Made by a program: the position numbers and the translations under genes | The notes under the pieces: generated by a model | What the model was told of the DNA's origin: nothing | Seen by the model: only the letters and a program-made list of their open reading frames with translations | Databases searched by the model: none | Shown: positions 60,048-64,000 of the stretch, one piece after another | How positions within the stretch are numbered: position 1 is the stretch's first letter | How the letters are laid out: every line of letters starts with the position of its first letter | From: Ralstonia sp. 25mfcol4.1 | GTDB lineage: Bacteria; Pseudomonadota; Gammaproteobacteria; Burkholderiales; Burkholderiaceae | Assembly: GCF_900104095.1 (NCBI RefSeq) | Contig: NZ_FNJO01000010.1 | Coordinates: 20,231 to 84,230, forward strand | Direction: 5' to 3' | Length of the DNA: 64,000 nt

Positions 60048-61859
60048 ATGAGACCAGAAGCGGGAACGCGTCTGACAAGGCTGGCCACCAGCGCGGCGAT
60101 TGTCGCCATCCTGGCCGTGGCTGGCTGCAAGAAGGCCGACGAGAACAAGGCGGCGCCTGGCGCTGCATCGGCACCGGCCGCCCAGGTGCCGGCCGCGCCG
60201 CCGCCTGTGGCCACCACGCCCACCCCGCCGGTGGCCTCGGCACCGGATGCCACCGGCGCGTCGCCGGTGGTGGCGGCGCCGGCCAGCGGCACGGTGGCGC
60301 AGGGCAGCCGCGGGGGCAAGCCGAACATCCTCGTGATCTTTGGCGATGACGTGGGCCTGGGCAATGTCAGTGCGTTCAGCCACGGCGTGGTGGGCTACAA
60401 GACGCCGAACATCGACCGCATTGCCCGCGAGGGCATGATGATGACCGACTACTATGCCGAAAACAGCTGCACGGCCGGGCGGTCGACGTTTATCACGGGG
60501 CAGTCGGTATTCCGCACCGGGCTGTCGAAAGTGGGCCTGCCTGGCGCGCCAGTGGGCCTGCAGGACCGCGACATCACGATCGCCCAGGCGCTCAAGCCGC
60601 TGGGCTATGCCACGGCGCAGTTCGGCAAGAACCACCTGGGCGACCAGGACCGCTTCCTGCCCACCAAGCACGGATTCGACGAATTCTTCGGCAACCTGTA
60701 CCACCTGAATGCCGAGGAAGAACCCGAGCGCCCGTACTGGCCGAAGGACAATCCCGACTTCCTCAAGTTCTACAACCCGCGCGGCGTGCTGCACAGCACG
60801 GCGGACGGCAAGATCGAGGACACTGGCCCGCTGAACCGCAAGCGCATGGAAACGATCGACGACGAAACCACGGGGGCGGCCGTCAACTACATCCAGAAGC
60901 AGGCGCAGGCCAAGCAGCCGTTCTTCGTCTGGATGAACTTCACGCGCATGCACCTGTTCACCCACGTGCGCCCCGAATACGAGGGCAAGGCCGGGCTCGG
61001 CAAGGGCCACGAGTATGCGGACGGCATGTGGGAGATGGACCAGAACGTGGGCAAGCTGCTCAAGGTGCTGGACGACACGGGCATCACCAATGACACGCTC
61101 GTGATCTTCACCACCGACAACGGGCCCAACTTCTTCACCTGGCCCGATGCGGCAAACACGCCATTCCGCAGCGAAAAGGACTCGAACTGGGAAGGTGCGT
61201 TCCGCGTGCCGGCGATGGTGCGATGGCCGGGGAGGATCCAGCCCGGATCCGTGACGAACGGCCTGATGTCCGGCCTCGACTGGTTCCCGACGCTGCTGGC
61301 GGCGGCTGGCGACGGCGACGTCAAGGACCGGCTGCTGAAGGGCACGAGCCTGGGCGGCAAGAACGCCAAGGTGCATCTGGACGGCTACAACCAGTTGCCG
61401 ATGCTCACGGGCCAGACCGACAAGAGCGCGCGTAACGAGTTCTACTACTTCAATGACGATGCCGAACTGGTGGCCATGCGGTATGACGTAATGACCCAGG
61501 GCGCGACGCAGCCCACCGCGTGGAAGATCGTGTTCTGCGAGCAGCGTCAGAACGGGTCGTTCATGGTGTGGAAGGAGCCGTTCACGTGCCTGCGTGCGCC
61601 CAAGTATTTCAACCTGCGCATGGACCCGTACGAACGCGCCGACACGGGGCCGACCAACCGGTACTTCGACCTGGAGACGCAGAACCCGTACCTGTTTATC
61701 GAGGGTAACCGCCGGGCGATCAACTTCCTGCAGACCTTCGTCGATTACCCGCCGAGCCAGTTGCCGGCCAGCTTCACGATCGACCAGGCCAGCGAGAAGA
61801 TCAAGCGCCAGGTGGCCGACCAGATGGCCAAGGTCCAGCAACCGCAGCAGAAGAAGTGA
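60048..61859 (+). CDS. Arylsulfatase lipoprotein with formylglycine motif
   Basis: 603 aa from ATG 60048, after AGAGGGAG. The lipobox VAGC (cysteine near residue 26, Lys at +2) is followed by about 60 residues of Pro/Ala/Thr linker. The type I sulfatase domain begins PNILVIFGDDVGLGN with metal ligands Asp100 and Asp101, then the active site at Cys141 in SCTAGRSTFITGQ, the C-x-A-x-R motif converted to formylglycine. FGKNHLGDQ supplies the Lys/His pair, and TTDNGPN has Asp357/Asn358 for Ca2+. The best match is the large arylsulfatase group of A-type sulfatases. It is exported, probably outer-membrane anchored, and hydrolyses a sulfate ester. Confidence 0.95.
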   Translation: MRPEAGTRLTRLATSAAIVAILAVAGCKKADENKAAPGAASAPAAQVPAAPPPVATTPTPPVASAPDATGASPVVAAPASGTVAQGSRGGKPNILVIFGDDVGLGNVSAFSHGVVGYKTPNIDRIAREGMMMTDYYAENSCTAGRSTFITGQSVFRTGLSKVGLPGAPVGLQDRDITIAQALKPLGYATAQFGKNHLGDQDRFLPTKHGFDEFFGNLYHLNAEEEPERPYWPKDNPDFLKFYNPRGVLHSTADGKIEDTGPLNRKRMETIDDETTGAAVNYIQKQAQAKQPFFVWMNFTRMHLFTHVRPEYEGKAGLGKGHEYADGMWEMDQNVGKLLKVLDDTGITNDTLVIFTTDNGPNFFTWPDAANTPFRSEKDSNWEGAFRVPAMVRWPGRIQPGSVTNGLMSGLDWFPTLLAAAGDGDVKDRLLKGTSLGGKNAKVHLDGYNQLPMLTGQTDKSARNEFYYFNDDAELVAMRYDVMTQGATQPTAWKIVFCEQRQNGSFMVWKEPFTCLRAPKYFNLRMDPYERADTGPTNRYFDLETQNPYLFIEGNRRAINFLQTFVDYPPSQLPASFTIDQASEKIKRQVADQMAKVQQPQQKK

Positions 61860-61888
61860 CGGCAGCCCATCCCAAGCTGGAGCCCGGC

Positions 61889-64000
61889 GTGAAGCGTCAA
61901 CGCGTCTCACGCCGGCCGTCGGCCTCCGCCTCCGCAGTAACGGCGGCGGGGGCGCAGGCGCGCCGCGGCACTGCCGGACTCCGGCAGGCCGCGGCCTTGC
62001 TGTGTCTGTCCGGCGTGGCCGGCCTTGTCTATCAGGTGCTGTGGATCAAGCAGTTGTCGCTGGTGGTGGGCGTGGACGTACATGCGGTCACCATCGGCGT
62101 AAGCGCATTCTTTGGCGGACTGGCGCTGGGCGGCTGGGCGGTGGGCCGGCTGGCGGACCGTACGGCATCGGCCTGGCGTCTCTACCTGTGGCTTGAACTG
62201 GCCATCGCCGTGCTCGGCATTGCCGCGACGCTGGCGTTGGCCCGTTCCGCCGCGCCGTTCGCGTGGCTGGAATTGCGGACGGGTGCCGCAGCATGGGTGC
62301 TACCGCTGGCACTGGTCGGGCTGCCAGCCATCGCCATGGGCGGCACATTGCCCGCGCTGATGCGTGCGTTGCGCGGCGACGGTGTGGCACTGGGGGCCAA
62401 TGGCGGGCGGCTCTACGCGGCCAATACCGCTGGCGCCATCGGCGGCACGCTGCTCGCTGCCTTTGTCCTGATTCCGCTGCTGGGCATGACGGGCAGCGCA
62501 CTGGCGGCGGCCGCGCTCAACGGGCTGGCCGCGCTGGGGGCCTGGTGGTTCGGCCCCTCCTTGACCGATCCTGCCGATGTACCGGCCGCACCGGCGAACG
62601 CCCCACGCGCAGCGGGACAGCGCGTGCTGGCGTTGACGCTGTACGCGCTGGCTGGCGCCATTGCGCTGGGCTACGAAGTGGTCTGGTCGCAGGCCATCGT
62701 CCAGTTCCTGAGCACGCGAGCATTTGCCTTTGCCGTGATGCTGGCAACCTACCTGGCCGGCCTGATGATCGGCAGCCTTGTCGTGGCCCGCCGCGTGGAC
62801 CGCGCGAAAGACCCGTGGGGCGTGTTCGCGCTGCTGGTCGTGGGTGCCGGGCTGGTGGCGCTGGTTGAGTTCGCTTGGCTGGGCGAATGGCTGCCCGCCG
62901 CGCAGCAGATGGTGTCGCAACGCGTGCTGGGCGCCACCAGCAACCTGCTGGTGGCCACCTGTGCCAGCTTCGCCGTGGCGGCGCTTTGCATCGTGTTCGT
63001 GCCGACACTGCTGCTGGGGGCCGCCTTCCCGTACGTGGTCCGCCTGTCCGTCGATCCTTCGCGCACCGGGTCGGGCGTGGGTGCCGTACTGGCGCTGAAT
63101 ACACTCGGCGGCATCGCGGGGTCGGTGCTGGCCGGCGTCTGGCTGGTGCCGACGCTGGGCGTGATCCATACGCTCGGCGTGCTCGCCTCCGCCAGTGGGC
63201 TGGTGGCCGTTCTCGCGGTGGCCTTCGGCGACGGCACCGGACGCCGCGCCCGCCTTGCCATCCCGCTGCTGGCCGTCGTCACATTGATCGTTGCCGTGGC
63301 CACGCCCGCTGACCGGCTCGCCGCGCTGCTGGCCCGGACGCGCGGCGGCGATCTGGTGTTCTACGAAGAAAGCCGGGGCGCCACCGTGGCCGTGGTGGAG
63401 CAGGGCCGCGCCGCGCAGCGATTTCATCGACTCTACATCCAGGGCGTCTCGAATTCGGGCGACACGATGACGTCGCTGCGCTACATGCGCCTGCAGGCGT
63501 TGCTGCCGCTGATCGTCCACAACGGCACGCCCCGCGCATCGCTGGTGATCGGCCTGGGCACCGGCATCACGGCCGGCGCCACGCTGCAGTACCCGGGGCT
63601 TGAGCGGCGCGTAGTGGCGGAACTGCTGCCCGCCGTGGTGCGTGCGGTGCCCGAGTTCCAGGGCAATTTCGATGTCAGCCGCAGCCCGCAGGTCGATATC
63701 CGCCTGCGCGATGGCCGCCGCGAACTGCTGCAGAGCGAGCAACGCTACGACCTGATTACGCTGGAGCCGCCGCCCCCGTCGGCCAGCGGCGTGGTCAATC
63801 TGTATTCGCGCGAGTTCTACCGTTTGGCCGCCGCGCGGCTGCAAACAGGGGGCATCGTGGCCCAGTGGCTGCCGCTGCCGACGCAGAATCGCGACGACAC
63901 CCGGTCGCTGGTACGGAGCTTTCTCGACGTCTTCCCGCATGCCACGCTGTGGACGACCGAACTGCACGAAATGCTGCTGGTGGGATCGCTGCAGCCGATG
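61889..64000 (+). CDS. Fused membrane protein with spermidine-synthase-like domain (partial)
   Basis: At least 704 codons from GTG 61889 (GGAG lies six bases before it) to the window edge, without a stop; a GTG at 61856 overlapping the sulfatase stop is an alternative. Residues about 30-490 hold about 14 hydrophobic segments starting LLCLSGVAGLVYQVLWIKQ, resembling the membrane domain of fused MFS/spermidine synthases. From about residue 505 a soluble domain follows: LVFYEESRGATVAVVEQ, LYIQGVSNSGDTM, and the AdoMet-like loop SLVIGLGTGITAGATLQ near 550, then DIRLRDGRRELLQ and NLYSREFY. The substrate is not known. It is the last visible gene of the sulfatase operon. Confidence 0.88.
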   Translation, partial: MKRQRVSRRPSASASAVTAAGAQARRGTAGLRQAAALLCLSGVAGLVYQVLWIKQLSLVVGVDVHAVTIGVSAFFGGLALGGWAVGRLADRTASAWRLYLWLELAIAVLGIAATLALARSAAPFAWLELRTGAAAWVLPLALVGLPAIAMGGTLPALMRALRGDGVALGANGGRLYAANTAGAIGGTLLAAFVLIPLLGMTGSALAAAALNGLAALGAWWFGPSLTDPADVPAAPANAPRAAGQRVLALTLYALAGAIALGYEVVWSQAIVQFLSTRAFAFAVMLATYLAGLMIGSLVVARRVDRAKDPWGVFALLVVGAGLVALVEFAWLGEWLPAAQQMVSQRVLGATSNLLVATCASFAVAALCIVFVPTLLLGAAFPYVVRLSVDPSRTGSGVGAVLALNTLGGIAGSVLAGVWLVPTLGVIHTLGVLASASGLVAVLAVAFGDGTGRRARLAIPLLAVVTLIVAVATPADRLAALLARTRGGDLVFYEESRGATVAVVEQGRAAQRFHRLYIQGVSNSGDTMTSLRYMRLQALLPLIVHNGTPRASLVIGLGTGITAGATLQYPGLERRVVAELLPAVVRAVPEFQGNFDVSRSPQVDIRLRDGRRELLQSEQRYDLITLEPPPPSASGVVNLYSREFYRLAAARLQTGGIVAQWLPLPTQNRDDTRSLVRSFLDVFPHATLWTTELHEMLLVGSLQPM

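Noticed and set aside
1..64000. CRISPR array, rRNA operon, intact insertion sequence or prophage
   Set aside because: No regularly spaced repeats, rRNA, transposase frame or phage structural genes were seen. The tandem repeats present are short and inside genes.

Overview
The window reads as a chromosomal segment of a high-GC betaproteobacterium of the order Burkholderiales, most like Cupriavidus or Ralstonia. The reasons are two Bug/TctC-type periplasmic binding proteins, a DUF4148 protein, a Burkholderiales-type porin, a double-length UvrA, dense GC-rich codon use and short intergenic gaps. There is one tRNA, and no rRNA, CRISPR array or intact insertion sequence. One stretch, about 34.5-37.5 kb, is visibly AT-richer and looks acquired.

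Layout. 0-1.4 kb: a candidate structured RNA with its terminator, a secreted remnant of an autotransporter barrel and tRNA-Arg(ACG). 1.8-9.3 kb: a DUF1254/DUF1214 lipoprotein, a TonB-dependent receptor, metE and its divergent regulator metR with a perfect MetR box, and a small ACT-like protein. 9.5-14.7 kb: two Lrp-type regulators flanking an EamA exporter, a cation/proton antiporter, a uracil-DNA glycosylase-family protein, msrA and a RelE/XRE toxin-antitoxin pair. 15-21 kb: a fused double UvrA. 21-26 kb: a TetR regulator divergent from a porin, an HxlR regulator, a lipoprotein and an MFS exporter. 26-32 kb: a cluster of hydrophilic or secreted small proteins around two paralogous proteins that join a long disordered Tyr/Gly/Arg-rich region to a C-terminal BON domain. 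32-34.5 kb: a PIG-L deacetylase, a RidA-family gene under a textbook SoxR promoter, soxR and a DUF4148 protein.

34.5-37.5 kb is the AT-richer islet. It holds two copies of one secreted protein gene (one frameshifted), another small exported protein and a truncated M23-type peptidase with a downstream fragment. This resembles the debris of an interbacterial effector/immunity locus. 37.5-47 kb: a Bug receptor, serA, an SMP-30 lactonase, a SphA-like outer-membrane protein, a PHP-domain lipoprotein and a PepSY/response-regulator/kinase operon. 47-53 kb: an orphan tyrosine recombinase, then a Bug receptor/CoA ligase/citryl-CoA lyase operon divergent from an IclR regulator. This operon suggests uptake, CoA activation and cleavage of a tricarboxylate-like acid.

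53.3-64 kb is the most coherent unit. A tightly overlapping DUF4381-VWA-VWA/TPR-BatD operon is followed by a membrane-anchored formylglycine-generating enzyme, a HAD phosphatase lipoprotein, an arylsulfatase lipoprotein with the CTAGR active-site motif, and a membrane protein with a spermidine-synthase-like domain that runs off the window. A 16-base motif is shared ahead of both halves. I read it as an envelope sulfatase with its own maturation enzyme and a Bat-type VWA scaffold, lacking the usual MoxR ATPase and DUF58 genes next to it.
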